From contig NZ_QPJJ01000007.1 in the NCBI RefSeq assembly GCF_003337485.1, positions 124,001-188,000 of the forward strand: a DNA stretch of 64,000 nucleotides, given 5' to 3'. The notes under the pieces were generated by a model. That model was not told the DNA's origin, searched no databases, and saw nothing but the letters and a program-made list of their open reading frames with translations. A program made the translations under genes and the position numbers. This stretch comes from Saliterribacillus persicus (GTDB taxonomy: Bacteria; Bacillota; Bacilli; Bacillales; Amphibacillaceae). Below are positions 44,080 to 54,054 of this stretch, in pieces. How positions within the stretch are numbered: position 1 is the first letter of the stretch; every line of letters begins with the position of its first letter.

Positions 44080-45471
44080 ATGAAGAAAACTTTATGGTTG
44101 GTATTAATGCTTCTATTTGCGATTGTTTTAACAGCTTGTAACGATGCGGATGCAAATGAAACGGAAGAGACCACTGAAACGGAAGAAAGCAGCACAAACG
44201 AACCAGCAGAGGAAGAAGCAGAGGAAGAAGCCGCTTCAGAATCCACAGAAATTACTTTTTGGCATTCTATGGGTGGAGCTGGACAAGAAGCTCTGGAAAA
44301 AATTGTAGATAACTATAATACTTCTCAAGATAAAATTCAAGTAAACGCAGAATACCAAGGTACTTATGATGAAGCTTTAACAAAATTCCATAGTGTAGCT
44401 GGAACAGATAGTGCTCCTACTATGATGCAGGTTTTCGAAATTGGGACAATGTCGATGATACATAGTGGCCATATTGAGCCTATACAAACATTTATCGACG
44501 ACGACGGATATGATATGTCAGGTTTAGAAGAGAATATTATTAATTACTACAACATTGATGATCAGTTTTATTCGATGCCTTTTAATTCTTCTACACCAGT
44601 GATGTATTATAATAAAGATGCCTTTGAAGCGGCAGGATTAGATCCTGAAAAGGCACCTGCTACTTATGAGGAAATTGAAGAAGCAAGTAAAGCAATCGTA
44701 GAATCTGATCCAGAAATGAAAGGCTTTGCCCTGCAAGCCTATGGTTGGTTATTTGAACAGTTATTAGCAAATCAGGGAGCACATTTGATGAATAATGATA
44801 ATGGTCGATCTGAAACTCCGACTGAAATTGGTTTTACAGACGAACAAGGAAAATCCATCTTTAAATGGGTAGATAATATGATTAAGGATGACACTTTTGC
44901 GAATTATGGTACAAATGGAGATAACATGATTTCTGGCTTCTTAGCAGAAGATGTGGCCATGTTTATGCAATCTTCATCAAGTAGTAGGGATGTGATTGAC
45001 AATGCACCATTTGAAGTTGGAGTTGCTTTCATTCCATATCCAGAATCTACTGAGCGCGAGGGTGTAGTTATTGGTGGTGCAAGTCTATGGATGATGAATG
45101 GTGCACCAGAAGAAAAGCAAAAAGCTGCATGGGAATTCATGAAGTATTTACAAACACCTGAAGTTCAAGCAGAATGGCATGTTGGAACTGGATATTTTGC
45201 TATTAACCCTAAAGCGTATGAGGAACAAGTAGTTCAAGATGCTTATGAAAAAATGCCACAATTAAAAGTTACAGTAGAACAATTGCAATCTACTAAATCA
45301 TCAATTGCCACTCAAGGTGCAATTATGGATATGATTCCAGAAGGGCGTCGTATTATAGAGACTGCTTTAGAAACCGTCTATAATGGTGGAGACGTAGATG
45401 AGTCTTATCAAACTGCAATTGATCAATTAAACGCCTCTATTGAAAAAGCAAATAAAGCCCGCGGAGAATAA
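44080..45471 (+). CDS. ugpB: sn-Glycerol-3-phosphate-binding lipoprotein UgpB
   Basis: Extracellular substrate-binding lipoprotein of the Ugp importer. Lipobox VLTAC with Cys20, a very acidic linker (residues 22-55), then the binding fold starting ITFWHSMGGAGQEALEKIVDNYN. AYGWLFEQLLANQGAHLMNNDNGR and WMMNGAPEEKQKAAWEFMKYL fit UgpB. The ATG at 44080 has AGGAG 10 bases upstream. It is flanked on both sides by inverted repeats, unlike its neighbours. Confidence 0.88.
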   Translation: MKKTLWLVLMLLFAIVLTACNDADANETEETTETEESSTNEPAEEEAEEEAASESTEITFWHSMGGAGQEALEKIVDNYNTSQDKIQVNAEYQGTYDEALTKFHSVAGTDSAPTMMQVFEIGTMSMIHSGHIEPIQTFIDDDGYDMSGLEENIINYYNIDDQFYSMPFNSSTPVMYYNKDAFEAAGLDPEKAPATYEEIEEASKAIVESDPEMKGFALQAYGWLFEQLLANQGAHLMNNDNGRSETPTEIGFTDEQGKSIFKWVDNMIKDDTFANYGTNGDNMISGFLAEDVAMFMQSSSSSRDVIDNAPFEVGVAFIPYPESTEREGVVIGGASLWMMNGAPEEKQKAAWEFMKYLQTPEVQAEWHVGTGYFAINPKAYEEQVVQDAYEKMPQLKVTVEQLQSTKSSIATQGAIMDMIPEGRRIIETALETVYNGGDVDESYQTAIDQLNASIEKANKARGE

Positions 45472-45538
45472 TAAAACAAGGATTAACTTAAATGATCTGT
45501 ATTAACAGGAAGTGCTGATTTGTGAAGGTAGATAAATG

Positions 45539-45559
45539 ACCGATTTATTCAAAGGCCAC
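45539..45559 (-). repeat. Right copy of 21-bp inverted repeat flanking ugpB
   Basis: Perfect reverse complement of 43980-44000, 68 bases past the ugpB stop. Homology extends inward to about 45500. Confidence 0.95.
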
Positions 45560-45570
45560 GGACACATAAC

Positions 45571-45609
45571 ACCATCAGTGGATTTTTCGATTCACTGGTG
45601 GTATTTTTT
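45571..45609 (+). terminator. Terminator after ugpB
   Basis: A 10-bp stem ACCATCAGTG/CACTGGTGGT (wobble included) followed by ATTTTTT. It separates ugpQ from the transporter genes in part. Confidence 0.85.
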
Positions 45610-45732
45610 ACATATTGGTTAAAATTAAATTAATGAGAAATAAACTTAGATGAAAGTATTACATTTTGGGTATTGCCACTATGGATGATAAAAAGAATAT
45701 AACGACTAATAGAACTTGAGGGGATGAAAAAT

Positions 45733-46479
45733 ATGCGAACAAAAATATATGGGCATCGAGGCAGTAAAGGAACTTATCCTGAAAATACGCTTCTCAGCTT
45801 TCAAAAATCAATAGAAAGTGGTGTTGATGGATTAGAAATTGATATACATATGACCAAAGATGGTGAAATTGTCATTATTCATGATGAAACTCTTGAAAGA
45901 ACGACGACTGGAAAAGGTTATATTAAGGACTATACTGTGAAAGAATTAAAAAGCGTAAGCACAGGGAAAAAATTCAAAAAAATGAAAGCATATGAGAAAG
46001 AGTGGGATAATGAAACCATTCCTACTTTAAAGGAGTTATTTGATTTACTTGCTCCTACAAATATAGAGCTGAATATTGAATTAAAGACTTATATTTTTCA
46101 ATATCCTGGAATAGAAGAAAAATTATTAGAAATAGTCGAGGAGTTTGGAGGCAAACGGAAAATTGTTTATTCCTCATTCCATTTACCAACGCTTATCCGA
46201 CTAAAAAATATCAAGCATGATGTCAAAAATGCTTGGCTAATTAATCAAGAAATTCCACATCCCGGTGATTACCTCGAAACTTTCGAATTAGAGGCACTTC
46301 ATGTCAATAAAAATCTTGTGCTGGAAAATCAACAATATTGGAAGAAATATCAGGAGCACCTACGAGTCTGGACAGTTAATGACAAAAGTGAAATGAAGGG
46401 ATTAATTGAAGCGGGAGTAGATGCTATTATTACGGATTATCCGGAAGTAGCTCTTGACTTATATACGAAGCGAACGTAA
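45733..46479 (+). CDS. ugpQ: Glycerophosphodiester phosphodiesterase UgpQ
   Basis: Cytoplasmic GDPD releasing glycerol-3-phosphate from imported glycerophosphodiesters. Active-site blocks: YGHRGSKGTYPENTLLSF (catalytic His, Arg), GLEIDIHMTKDGEIVIIHDETLERTT, and the C-terminal VWTVNDKSEMKGLIEAGVDAIITDYPE. About 248 residues. The ATG at 45733 has GAGGGG 9 bases upstream; the ATG at 45724 directly abuts it. It completes the ugpCAEBQ set. Confidence 0.92.
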   Translation: MRTKIYGHRGSKGTYPENTLLSFQKSIESGVDGLEIDIHMTKDGEIVIIHDETLERTTTGKGYIKDYTVKELKSVSTGKKFKKMKAYEKEWDNETIPTLKELFDLLAPTNIELNIELKTYIFQYPGIEEKLLEIVEEFGGKRKIVYSSFHLPTLIRLKNIKHDVKNAWLINQEIPHPGDYLETFELEALHVNKNLVLENQQYWKKYQEHLRVWTVNDKSEMKGLIEAGVDAIITDYPEVALDLYTKRT

Positions 46480-46747
46480 CTCTATTTTTCTTATGTTTAA
46501 CTTCAAATATACAAACAGAAGCTTTGAATCTAGTGAGATTCAGTTTCTGTTTATTTTGTGTGAAGAATTTCTTGCTATTATGATAATTATGTGTAAATAT
46601 ATATGACAAGACACATGTATATTCTTTAATTATATTCGCTTATAATGAAGAATAGAAATATATCAAAAATTCACGAGTGAAGCTATCTTTTGCTTTTTAT
46701 TGTGAAGATAATCACTTGTTGAATAAGTACATAAAAGGGGTTATAAA

Positions 46748-47608
46748 ATGAATGAAGTAAAACTAAAAGCACTACTACAATCTTTTTTAATTGAAGATAT
46801 AGGTGACGGTGATATAACTAGTGAGGCAATTTTTTCTGATGATCAAAATGATAAGGGTGTGTTTATAGCAAAGGAAAATGGAATCGTATCAGGATTAGAT
46901 CTTATAAAAGAAGTATACGGCTTATTGGATAATACTATTAATGTTAGCCTGTTTTTTAAGGATGGAGATCGCGTGGAAGCTGGTAATAAAATTGCAGAAG
47001 TAAGTGGTCCTGTTATTCCACTTCTTAAAGGAGAAAGAGTAATTTTAAATTTACTTCAACGTATGAGTGGAATAGCAACGATCACGGAAACTTGCATTGA
47101 AACTTTAAATGATCCCTCCATTCAAATTTGTGATACAAGAAAAACGGTTCCAGGTCTTCGAATGCTAGATAAATATGCGGTAACTTGTGGTGGCGGTCAA
47201 AACCACCGACAGGGTTTATATGATGCTGTAATGATCAAAGATAATCATATATCTTTTGCTGGTTCCATCACAAAAGTTATAGAAATTACAAGGAGAAAAA
47301 TAGGACATATGGTGAAAATTGAAGTAGAAACAGAAACAAAAGAAGAGGTTCAGGAAGCGATAGAAGCAGGTGCAGATGTTATTATGCTTGATAATCGCTC
47401 ACCAGAAGAAATAAAGGAATTAAAAAAAATGATTCCAAATTCTATTGTAACAGAAGCATCAGGGGGCATAACCCTTAATAACTTAGCTCAATATCGCAAC
47501 TCTGGTGTGGATGTTATATCACTAGGTTTTTTAACGCATTCCGTTAAAGCCTTAGACATAAGTTTACAAGTAAATGAACAAGACAAAAAATATAAGATTG
47601 AGGCATAG
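46748..47608 (+). CDS. nadC: Nicotinate-nucleotide pyrophosphorylase (quinolinate phosphoribosyltransferase)
   Basis: Makes nicotinate mononucleotide from quinolinate and PRPP. Family blocks: EDIGDGDITSEAIF, GERVILNLLQRMSGIAT, DTRKTVPGLRMLDKYAVTCGGGQNHRQGLYDAVMIKDNH and VEVET-like VKIEVETETKEEV. The 286-residue length is standard. nadA and nadB are not present here, so this copy stands alone. The ATG has AAAAGGGG upstream. Confidence 0.93.
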   Translation: MNEVKLKALLQSFLIEDIGDGDITSEAIFSDDQNDKGVFIAKENGIVSGLDLIKEVYGLLDNTINVSLFFKDGDRVEAGNKIAEVSGPVIPLLKGERVILNLLQRMSGIATITETCIETLNDPSIQICDTRKTVPGLRMLDKYAVTCGGGQNHRQGLYDAVMIKDNHISFAGSITKVIEITRRKIGHMVKIEVETETKEEVQEAIEAGADVIMLDNRSPEEIKELKKMIPNSIVTEASGGITLNNLAQYRNSGVDVISLGFLTHSVKALDISLQVNEQDKKYKIEA

Positions 47609-48072
47609 GACTTTTCTAGTTAAATCATTAATAACATTGGATTTATTGTTCTTTGTAGCATAAAGAAGTGAAGAAGGGTTTTGGTTTATTCTCACAAGGT
47701 GCCTTCATATTTCACCTGCTCTAATGGTTTATTAGCTTTCTTTGTTTTGATTTTAAGTATTAGTTCTAAGCTTCTCATTAGAGAAAATTTAAATCATGCT
47801 AAGAAAAACCATCTGAATAGCAGCCATAATGTTGTCGATCCATTTTAAGAAAGAATTTTAGTTGTAATATACTTAAAAATACCCCCGAAAGTTAGCGTGA
47901 AAAACTAACCTTTCGGGGGTATTTTTATAAATGATTAATTCATGGAGAACAGTCGAACGCTTTTGAAGAGGTTTGAACTAACAAGCAAGTGCAAACATGG
48001 ATATATAAAGTACGTTACTCAACTATTTATAATGTACTCAGTTATCAGCTCTTATTATAATGAATTTATTGA
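47609..48072. other. 464-base gap between nadC and the small membrane gene
   Basis: Contains a strong two-way hairpin at 47875-47926 and otherwise only a short leftward frame (MRSLELILKIKTKKANKPLE, then QVKYEGTL, roughly 47695-47785) without a ribosome site. It may be the end of a lost gene. Confidence 0.4.
47875..47926. terminator. Strong bidirectional terminator
   Basis: A stem of about 20 bp (AAAATACCCCCGAAAGTTAG with CTAAC.TTTCGGGGGTATTTT) carrying As and Ts on the outer sides. It is more than 260 bases from nadC, suggesting a deleted or unseen transcript. Confidence 0.85.
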
Positions 48073-48372
48073 TTAAGCTAGAAAGAAATCCAATATGAAG
48101 GGCGTGAAAATTAAAATAATGGAACTGACAGTAAGGATAGTGGAAACAGATTTTGGTAGTTTTTCCCTTTCTTTTCCCTTATACCAACCTGAAAATTGCC
48201 ATCTATTTCTATATGTAGCAAACATTAATAAAAATATCGCTATAAAACCAATCCATGCATATGCTTCCGCCACAGGGCTAATTCTATAAATATTAAGTAA
48301 TATTGAGGAACTAACAGCGCCAAGAATTGTAAAGATAAAAATAATTCGTAATAATTCTAAAATGGTCCTCAT
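48073..48372 (-). CDS. Small membrane protein, three helices
   Basis: 99 residues with hydrophobic segments at about 8-28, 38-55 and 80-98 and a basic loop (YRNRWQFSGWYKGKEREKLPKS). Family not recognised. The ATG at 48372 has GGGGAGG 9 bases upstream; a GTG at 48396 would place that site inside the gene. It is divergent from csoR, separated by about 260 bases. No signal of its function in sequence or context. Confidence 0.72.
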   Translation of the reverse strand: MRTILELLRIIFIFTILGAVSSSILLNIYRISPVAEAYAWIGFIAIFLLMFATYRNRWQFSGWYKGKEREKLPKSVSTILTVSSIILIFTPFILDFFLA

Positions 48373-48573
48373 ATTAAACAGCCTCCCCAAATTCACTAAT
48401 TTATTTTAATAACAAACTTTAAAGTATTAGAAAAAGCGTACCATTATCTTTTTTATTTTAACATAAAATTCCATATTTATCTCAATAATAATTACAATCG
48501 TAGAAAAAATAATATTATTAAGACGATTATGTTCAATGAAAAATGTTTTGATTAAAATTATTAAGCAAAGTTT

Positions 48574-48602
48574 TTGACAAAAATACAATAGGGGGGTATA
48601 GT
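48574..48602 (+). promoter_or_regulatory. csoR-copA-copZ promoter with CsoR operator-like GC tract
   Basis: TTGACA (48574-48579), 17 bases, TATAGT (48597-48602). The spacer ends in GGGGGG and continues as GTATA, the G/C tract flanked by AT pairs typical of CsoR sites (ATACCCCCC on the other strand). CsoR binding there would block RNA polymerase until Cu(I) is present. Confidence 0.75.
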
Positions 48603-48631
48603 ATAGTTATAAACAAGAAGGAAGTGATAAA

Positions 48632-48934
48632 ATGGAAGAATTTCTTCATGAGCACCCTGTTAAACCAAGAACAAAGGATGAGAAACAAGCTATTGTTAAT
48701 CGTCTAAAGCGAATAGAAGGTCAAGTACGAGGTATACAGAAGATGGTAGATGAAGATCGTTACTGTGTGGATATTTTAGTTCAAATTAGTGCCATTAATG
48801 CAGCACTTAAAAAGGTTGGTTTTTCTGTCACTGAAAGACATATGAAACATTGTGTTACAGATGCTATTAAATCTGGTGAAGGTGATGAAACGATTGACGA
48901 ATTATTAGAAGTGATGAAACAAATTTCTAAGTAG
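48632..48934 (+). CDS. csoR: Copper-sensing transcriptional repressor CsoR
   Basis: DUF156-family four-helix repressor that releases DNA on Cu(I) binding. The Cu(I) ligands Cys45, His70 and Cys74 are all present (RYCVDIL; ERHMKHC). [20 protein letters not shown] is the DNA-binding region. 100 residues. ATG with GAAGGAAG upstream. First gene of the copper operon, followed by copA after 13 bases. Confidence 0.95.
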   Translation: MEEFLHEHPVKPRTKDEKQAIVNRLKRIEGQVRGIQKMVDEDRYCVDILVQISAINAALKKVGFSVTERHMKHCVTDAIKSGEGDETIDELLEVMKQISK

Positions 48935-48947
48935 AGGAGGGGAAAAA

Positions 48948-51329
48948 GTGGCAGACGAGAAACAAGTAACTATTGGTGTCACCGGTATGACCTGTGCAGC
49001 ATGTTCTAGTAAGATAGAAAAGGTTTTAAATAAAATGGATGGAGTAGAGGCTCAAGTAAATCTTACAACAGAAAAAGCAAGAGTAACTTTTGAAAATGAT
49101 AAAGCTACTTTAGATGATATAACGTCGAAGATTGAAAAGCTTGGATATGGTGTAGAAACAGAGAAAGTAGATTTTGATGTGTTCGGTATGACCTGTGCGG
49201 CGTGCTCTACTCGAATTGAAAAGGTTCTAAATAAAGATGCTGCAGTAAAAACAGCTAGCGTTAACCTGACAACAGAGAGTGCTGCAATTGAATATAATCC
49301 AGCACTAATCGCAGAAGCTGATTTAATCAAAAAAATTCAAAAACTCGGGTACGATGCTAAACCAAAAGCAGAAAAAGAGGAGGCTGATTCTAGAAAAGAA
49401 ACGAAAAGAAAGCAGATGAAGAGAAAGTTAATCATCTCAGCAATTCTTTCAGCCCCACTACTTATTACAATGTTAGTACATTTATTTGGTTTAAATATCC
49501 CAGATATATTTATGAATCCTTGGTTTCAATTTTTATTAGCAACTCCAGTACAGTTCATCATTGGGTGGCAATTTTATGTAGGAGCTTATAAAAATTTAAG
49601 AAATGGCGCAGCAAATATGGATGTGCTTGTGGCTCTTGGAACAAGTGCTGCTTACTTTTATAGTTTATACGAGGCTATGAGGACAATAGGTAACCCAGAT
49701 TATATGCCTCATTTGTATTTTGAAACAAGTGCGATCATTATTACGCTTATTTTGTTTGGTAAATATTTAGAATTGAGGGCAAAAAGTAAAACAACAATGG
49801 CCTTATCTAAACTATTAAACCTACAAGCAAAAAAAGCAAGAATTATTCGAGATCAGGAAGAAATAATGGTTCCAATTGAAGAGGTGCAAGTAGGAGACAG
49901 GATAATCGTAAAACCAGGTGAAAAGATACCGGTAGATGGTATCGTTGTTGACGGAAGAACATCTGTAGATGAATCGATGCTTACAGGTGAATCTATTCCG
50001 ATCGAGAAGGATATCGATGCTACTGTAATAGGCTCCACAGTTAATAAAAATGGTACGATTGAAATGGAAGCAACAAAGGTTGGAAAAGACACTGCTCTTG
50101 CTTCCATCATAAAAGTGGTGGAGGAAGCACAAGGTTCAAAAGCACCTATTCAACGGTTGGCGGATGTGATTTCAGGTTATTTTGTTCAGGTGGTAGTTGG
50201 TATCGCCATCCTTACTTTTATAATATGGATTGCATTTGTTACACCAGGAAGCATTGAACCCGCTCTTGTTGCTACAATCGCAGTATTAGTTATAGCTTGT
50301 CCCTGTGCTTTAGGTCTTGCAACACCTACTTCCATAATGGTCGGTACAGGAAAAGCTGCGGAATCAGGTATTTTGTTTAAAGGTGGGGAACACTTAGAAA
50401 GAACACACCAGCTCGAAGCTATTATTTTAGACAAAACAGGTACAATTACAAAAGGTAAACCTGAAGTAACTGATTTTACCGGCGATGAAGAGACTCTACA
50501 GTTACTTGCAAGTGCTGAAAAAAGTTCTGAGCATCCATTAGCAGATGCGATTGTAGACTATGCTAGAAATAATAATATTGATCTATTAAAGCCGGAATCA
50601 TTTGATGCAATACCTGGGCATGGTATTAAAGCCCGCATTGAAGATAAGGATATTTTAGTGGGAACCAGAAAATTAATGCGTGACCACGACGTAGAACTTA
50701 AAAATACTGATAATCTAGAGGAATATGAGACTGCTGGTAAAACTGCTATGTTAATTTCGATTGATGGAAATTACAGAGGAATGGTAGCTGTTGCTGATAC
50801 AATAAAAGAAACAGCTGTAGAAGCAATTGCTCAATTAAAAGAGCAAGGCTTAGAAGTAATCATGCTCACTGGTGATAACGAAAGAACTGCTATGGCAATT
50901 GCTAAAGAGGTAGGAATTGAAAATGTTATTGCAGAAGTTTTACCAGAGCAAAAAGCGGATAAAGTTAAAGAGGTACAACTTCAAGGTAAAAAGGTAGGAA
51001 TGGTAGGTGACGGAATTAATGATGCCCCTGCTTTAGTTATCGCTGATATAGGAATTGCCATTGGAACTGGAACAGAGGTTGCAATAGAAGCTGCTGATGT
51101 TACAATCCTTGGTGGCGAGCTATTATTAATTCCAAAAGCAATTAAGCTAAGCCAAGCAACAATTAGAAATATCAGACAAAATTTATTCTGGGCTTTTGCT
51201 TATAATACTGCTGGTATTCCAATCGCAGCATTAGGATTGTTAGCTCCTTGGTTTGCTGGTGCTGCAATGGCATTTAGTTCTGTGAGTGTAGTGTCAAATT
51301 CGCTTCGCTTGAAGCGAGTAAAAATATAA
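48948..51329 (+). CDS. copA: Copper-exporting P1B-type ATPase CopA
   Basis: Exports Cu(I) at the cost of ATP. Two N-terminal HMA domains with GMTCAAC motifs (residues 13-19 and about 80-86), eight membrane helices, the transport site CPC (Cys451, Cys453), phosphorylation Asp495 in DKTGTIT, the SEHPLA histidine motif and [10 protein letters not shown]. Length 793 is normal. The start is GTG with GAGGAGGGG upstream. Expressed with csoR and copZ. Confidence 0.97.
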   Translation: MADEKQVTIGVTGMTCAACSSKIEKVLNKMDGVEAQVNLTTEKARVTFENDKATLDDITSKIEKLGYGVETEKVDFDVFGMTCAACSTRIEKVLNKDAAVKTASVNLTTESAAIEYNPALIAEADLIKKIQKLGYDAKPKAEKEEADSRKETKRKQMKRKLIISAILSAPLLITMLVHLFGLNIPDIFMNPWFQFLLATPVQFIIGWQFYVGAYKNLRNGAANMDVLVALGTSAAYFYSLYEAMRTIGNPDYMPHLYFETSAIIITLILFGKYLELRAKSKTTMALSKLLNLQAKKARIIRDQEEIMVPIEEVQVGDRIIVKPGEKIPVDGIVVDGRTSVDESMLTGESIPIEKDIDATVIGSTVNKNGTIEMEATKVGKDTALASIIKVVEEAQGSKAPIQRLADVISGYFVQVVVGIAILTFIIWIAFVTPGSIEPALVATIAVLVIACPCALGLATPTSIMVGTGKAAESGILFKGGEHLERTHQLEAIILDKTGTITKGKPEVTDFTGDEETLQLLASAEKSSEHPLADAIVDYARNNNIDLLKPESFDAIPGHGIKARIEDKDILVGTRKLMRDHDVELKNTDNLEEYETAGKTAMLISIDGNYRGMVAVADTIKETAVEAIAQLKEQGLEVIMLTGDNERTAMAIAKEVGIENVIAEVLPEQKADKVKEVQLQGKKVGMVGDGINDAPALVIADIGIAIGTGTEVAIEAADVTILGGELLLIPKAIKLSQATIRNIRQNLFWAFAYNTAGIPIAALGLLAPWFAGAAMAFSSVSVVSNSLRLKRVKI

Positions 51330-51357
51330 AATTTCTTTTTGAAAGGAGAAATAAATA

Positions 51358-51561
51358 ATGGAAAAAACATTAGAGGTAAAAGGGATGACTTGTGGTCATT
51401 GTAAAATGTCTGTGGAAGGTGCACTTAATGAATTAGAGGGTGTAAATTCTGCCGAAGTAGATTTAAAGGAAGATAAAGTAATGGTTAATTATGATGAAAG
51501 TAAAGTATCGATAGAAGAGATGGAGTCAGCTATAGAAGAACAAGGATATGATGTTGTTTAA
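51358..51561 (+). CDS. copZ: Copper chaperone CopZ
   Basis: 67-residue HMA-fold chaperone that hands Cu(I) to CopA. The metal site is GMTCGHC (residues 9-15). AAAGGAG precedes the ATG, 28 bases after copA. Confidence 0.95.
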   Translation: MEKTLEVKGMTCGHCKMSVEGALNELEGVNSAEVDLKEDKVMVNYDESKVSIEEMESAIEEQGYDVV

Positions 51562-51574
51562 TAAGATGTAAGCG

Positions 51575-51616
51575 AAGAGCCAGTTAAGGGTATATGCCTT
51601 TAACTGGCTCTTTTTA
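51575..51616 (+). terminator. Terminator of the copper operon
   Basis: AAGAGCCAGTTAA/TTAACTGGCTCTT stem with a T-run. Confidence 0.92.
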
Positions 51617-51653
51617 TCTAAAGAATACTAATCTCAGTAAAAAAGTTGAAAAA

Positions 51654-52268
51654 TTAGCACTTCTTCGTTAACGTAATTTTCCTCATAACGGATCCCATTA
51701 AGAATACTTGGCTTTCCACTTTCAAGCCTGATTGTTCAATATTTTCCATCGTTCTTCGATTTATGTTTGCCCCGACAATGTGTAGGCCAATAGGGTTAAG
51801 AAAATCCATACCCTTTCCAATAACAGGATGGTCACTTCTCATGTGCTCAAGCATTAGCACTTTACCACTCGGTTTTAGTACTCGATGTATTTCTTTGAGA
51901 CCCTGAACAGGATCAGGAACAGAACAAAACACACATGTAGAAATAATGGTGTCGAAGCTGTTATCTTCAAAAATTAGATTTTCAGCATCCATTTCTAATA
52001 ATGCTACAGCATGATTATTTTTTTGCGTTTTTTCTTTTGCCTTCTCTAGCATTTTAGGGCTAAAATCGATGGCAGTTAGATCAATATTATCAGGGTAGTA
52101 TGGAAGATTAGTGCCAGTACCAACCCCTATTTCTAAAACTTTCCCTTGAGCTTCCTTTAATAACTCTTTCCGCCAACCTTCAGGCATCATATTATCCATC
52201 AAATTAAATATACTAGAAATTCGATTATAACGCCGCTTGATTGTGTTTGTCATTTTTGTACTCATCAT
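51654..52268 (-). CDS. Class I SAM-dependent methyltransferase (UbiE/phospholipid N-methyltransferase-like)
   Basis: Methyltransferase with motif I VLEIGVGTGTNLPYYP, motif II-like DLTAIDFSPKMLEKA, DSFDTIIST-type EDNSFDTIISTCVFCSVPDP and LKPSGKVLMLEHMRSDH. The FCSVPDP and EHMRS features resemble phosphatidylethanolamine N-methyltransferase-like enzymes and the ArsM/UbiE group. The substrate cannot be told. ATG at 52268 (another at 52265) with AAAGG 7 bases upstream. Convergent with copZ; no evident link to copper. Confidence 0.87.
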   Translation of the reverse strand: MMSTKMTNTIKRRYNRISSIFNLMDNMMPEGWRKELLKEAQGKVLEIGVGTGTNLPYYPDNIDLTAIDFSPKMLEKAKEKTQKNNHAVALLEMDAENLIFEDNSFDTIISTCVFCSVPDPVQGLKEIHRVLKPSGKVLMLEHMRSDHPVIGKGMDFLNPIGLHIVGANINRRTMENIEQSGLKVESQVFLMGSVMRKITLTKKC

Positions 52269-52350
52269 TTTCACGCCTTTCTTTTAGAGAATACAAATGA
52301 AAAGAATCGTCTTAAATCATTATTTAAAATAAACAGAAATAATTAGTTTA

Positions 52351-53217
52351 TTATGTTTGCAAGGTTTTAATCATATTTTCTATTGCATGAGCGACTCCAT
52401 TCTCTTTATTGGATAGCGTAATAAAATTACTTGAATTTTTTATAAGTTCCTCAGCATTTCCCATCGCAACGCCGTGTCCAGCCATTTCTATCATCGACAA
52501 GTCATTTAAGTTATCGCCGATAGCCATCACATCAATCATATCAATGCCTAATTTATTCGCAAACCATTTTAGGGCAATACCTTTTTGTGCCTCAGGATGA
52601 TTAAATTCTAAATTCGAGTGACCAGAGGAAGTAATCGCTAAAAGTTCATCCTCTTTTAACTGTTCATGCACTCTTTTTAATTGTTGATCATCTATAGAAA
52701 ATGCGAGTATTTTGTATACTTCTATATCTTCTCGTCCAAAGACTTCATTTAAATCATTTGTAATTTCAATTTCTTCATCTTGAAATCTTTCCATCGCACG
52801 TGCTCTTACGATTTCGGGGTCAACATCAGCGTTTGCAGATAAAGCAATATCTACCATAACCTTAATAAAAACTTCTCGACTTTCTGAAAATCCTCCCTTA
52901 TTTGTAAATACTTCTATGTATATGTTTTCCTTATGACAAATTTGGCTAATCTTCATACAAGACTCTTTTTCTAAGGGAGCAGTTTTTAGTATTTCTTCGT
53001 TTAAATCATGAACTTTCGCGCCATTTAAACAAATAATCGGGCATTTTAAGCTTACTTCTGCCAAAGGTTTTTTAGCAGCTTCATACGACCTTCCAGTGGC
53101 AACAATAACTTCAATACCGTGATCCTTAGCTAATTGAAGTGCTTTTGCGTTTTCTTTACTTATTTGGTGTTCCTCATTTAGGAGTGTACCGTCTAAATCA
53201 GTTGCAATAAGTTTCAT
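52351..53217 (-). CDS. HAD-superfamily Cof-type phosphatase
   Basis: Class IIB HAD phosphatase. Motif I DLDGTLLN (residues 7-14), motif II VATGRSYEAAKKPL, the Cof cap domain in the middle, and motif IV DVMAIGDNLNDLSMIEMAGHGVAMGNA. 288 residues, near the upper end for the family. Likely substrates are sugar phosphates or nucleotide phosphates; not resolvable. Start ATG, weak GGGGATAA ribosome site. Confidence 0.9.
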   Translation of the reverse strand: MKLIATDLDGTLLNEEHQISKENAKALQLAKDHGIEVIVATGRSYEAAKKPLAEVSLKCPIICLNGAKVHDLNEEILKTAPLEKESCMKISQICHKENIYIEVFTNKGGFSESREVFIKVMVDIALSANADVDPEIVRARAMERFQDEEIEITNDLNEVFGREDIEVYKILAFSIDDQQLKRVHEQLKEDELLAITSSGHSNLEFNHPEAQKGIALKWFANKLGIDMIDVMAIGDNLNDLSMIEMAGHGVAMGNAEELIKNSSNFITLSNKENGVAHAIENMIKTLQT

Positions 53218-53440
53218 ATTATCCCCTCAATTCTGTTTATATTGTAAAGCATACAAGATAGGTGAACAATTTGTCATGAATAAACTGTTTTTGATTAGTG
53301 ATAATTTAGTTATTGAGTTGAATTTTTCTACATTAAAGCTCTTTAATTGTTAATGAAACCTTTTAGAATTTAAATCGTATATTATATAGCAGGGAACATA
53401 TAATTTTTTTAAATATTAATGAAAGAAAAGAGGTGAGCTT

Positions 53441-53764
53441 ATGAGTCAAAGTGATGAACGGATGTTTGCCATGTTAATTTACTTATTAAGTATATTTTTC
53501 CCAGTACTAGGACCTTTAATTATTTGGATTATTAAACGCGATGATTCTGATTTTATCGATTATCATGGAAAAGAGTATTTCAACTTTTTAATTTCAATTA
53601 CCATTTATGGAATCATTAGTAGTATTTTAATAATTATTTTGATTGGATTTGTTTTGTTAGCAATTGTAGGATTGTATACATTGATTTTTACTATTATTGC
53701 GTTAATAAAAGCGTATGGTGGGGAGCGATATGAAATCCCACTTACAATAAGAATAATTAAATAG
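53441..53764 (+). CDS. DUF4870 membrane protein
   Basis: 107 residues matching the DUF4870 (Tic20-like) pattern: MLIYLLSIFFPVLGPLIIWIIKRDDSDFIDYHGKEYFNFLIS, then two further helices and a conserved-looking basic end (AYGGERYEIPLTIRIIK). Four membrane segments. Function unknown. ATG with AAGAGGTGA upstream. It stands alone with a terminator behind. Confidence 0.87.
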   Translation: MSQSDERMFAMLIYLLSIFFPVLGPLIIWIIKRDDSDFIDYHGKEYFNFLISITIYGIISSILIIILIGFVLLAIVGLYTLIFTIIALIKAYGGERYEIPLTIRIIK

Positions 53765-53777
53765 TTGATAATAAACT

Positions 53778-53817
53778 AGTGGTAGCTATGTTTTATGCAT
53801 AGCTATCACTTTTTTTA
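53778..53817 (+). terminator. Terminator of the DUF4870 gene
   Basis: GTGGTAGCTATG/CATAGCTATCAC stem (one wobble) with TTTTTT. Confidence 0.9.
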
Positions 53818-54054
53818 CGCAAAATGACTGCAAAACCTATCAGAAAGTTGGTAATGTATTGAAGAAATCCTTACTAAACATGGTGAAAAATTATAATTGA
53901 AACCCTCCCTAATTATTGCTCATGAGCCGATTTCTTTATCATCTAATTTAAGCGGGGTATAATAATTTTTAAGAAGTGTCACCGAAAGGGACATATTTTT
54001 TAAGATTAAATGTAAGCGTTTTATAAATTATTTTTAAAAGGAGTGCTATCGTCA

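Noticed and set aside
46600-46640. Possible NiaR box before nadC (GACACATGTAT)
   Set aside because: Only partly palindromic and the consensus could not be confirmed from memory.
54010-54024. cre-like sequence before the aldo/keto reductase
   Set aside because: The conserved C near the 3' end is missing; kept only as a remark.
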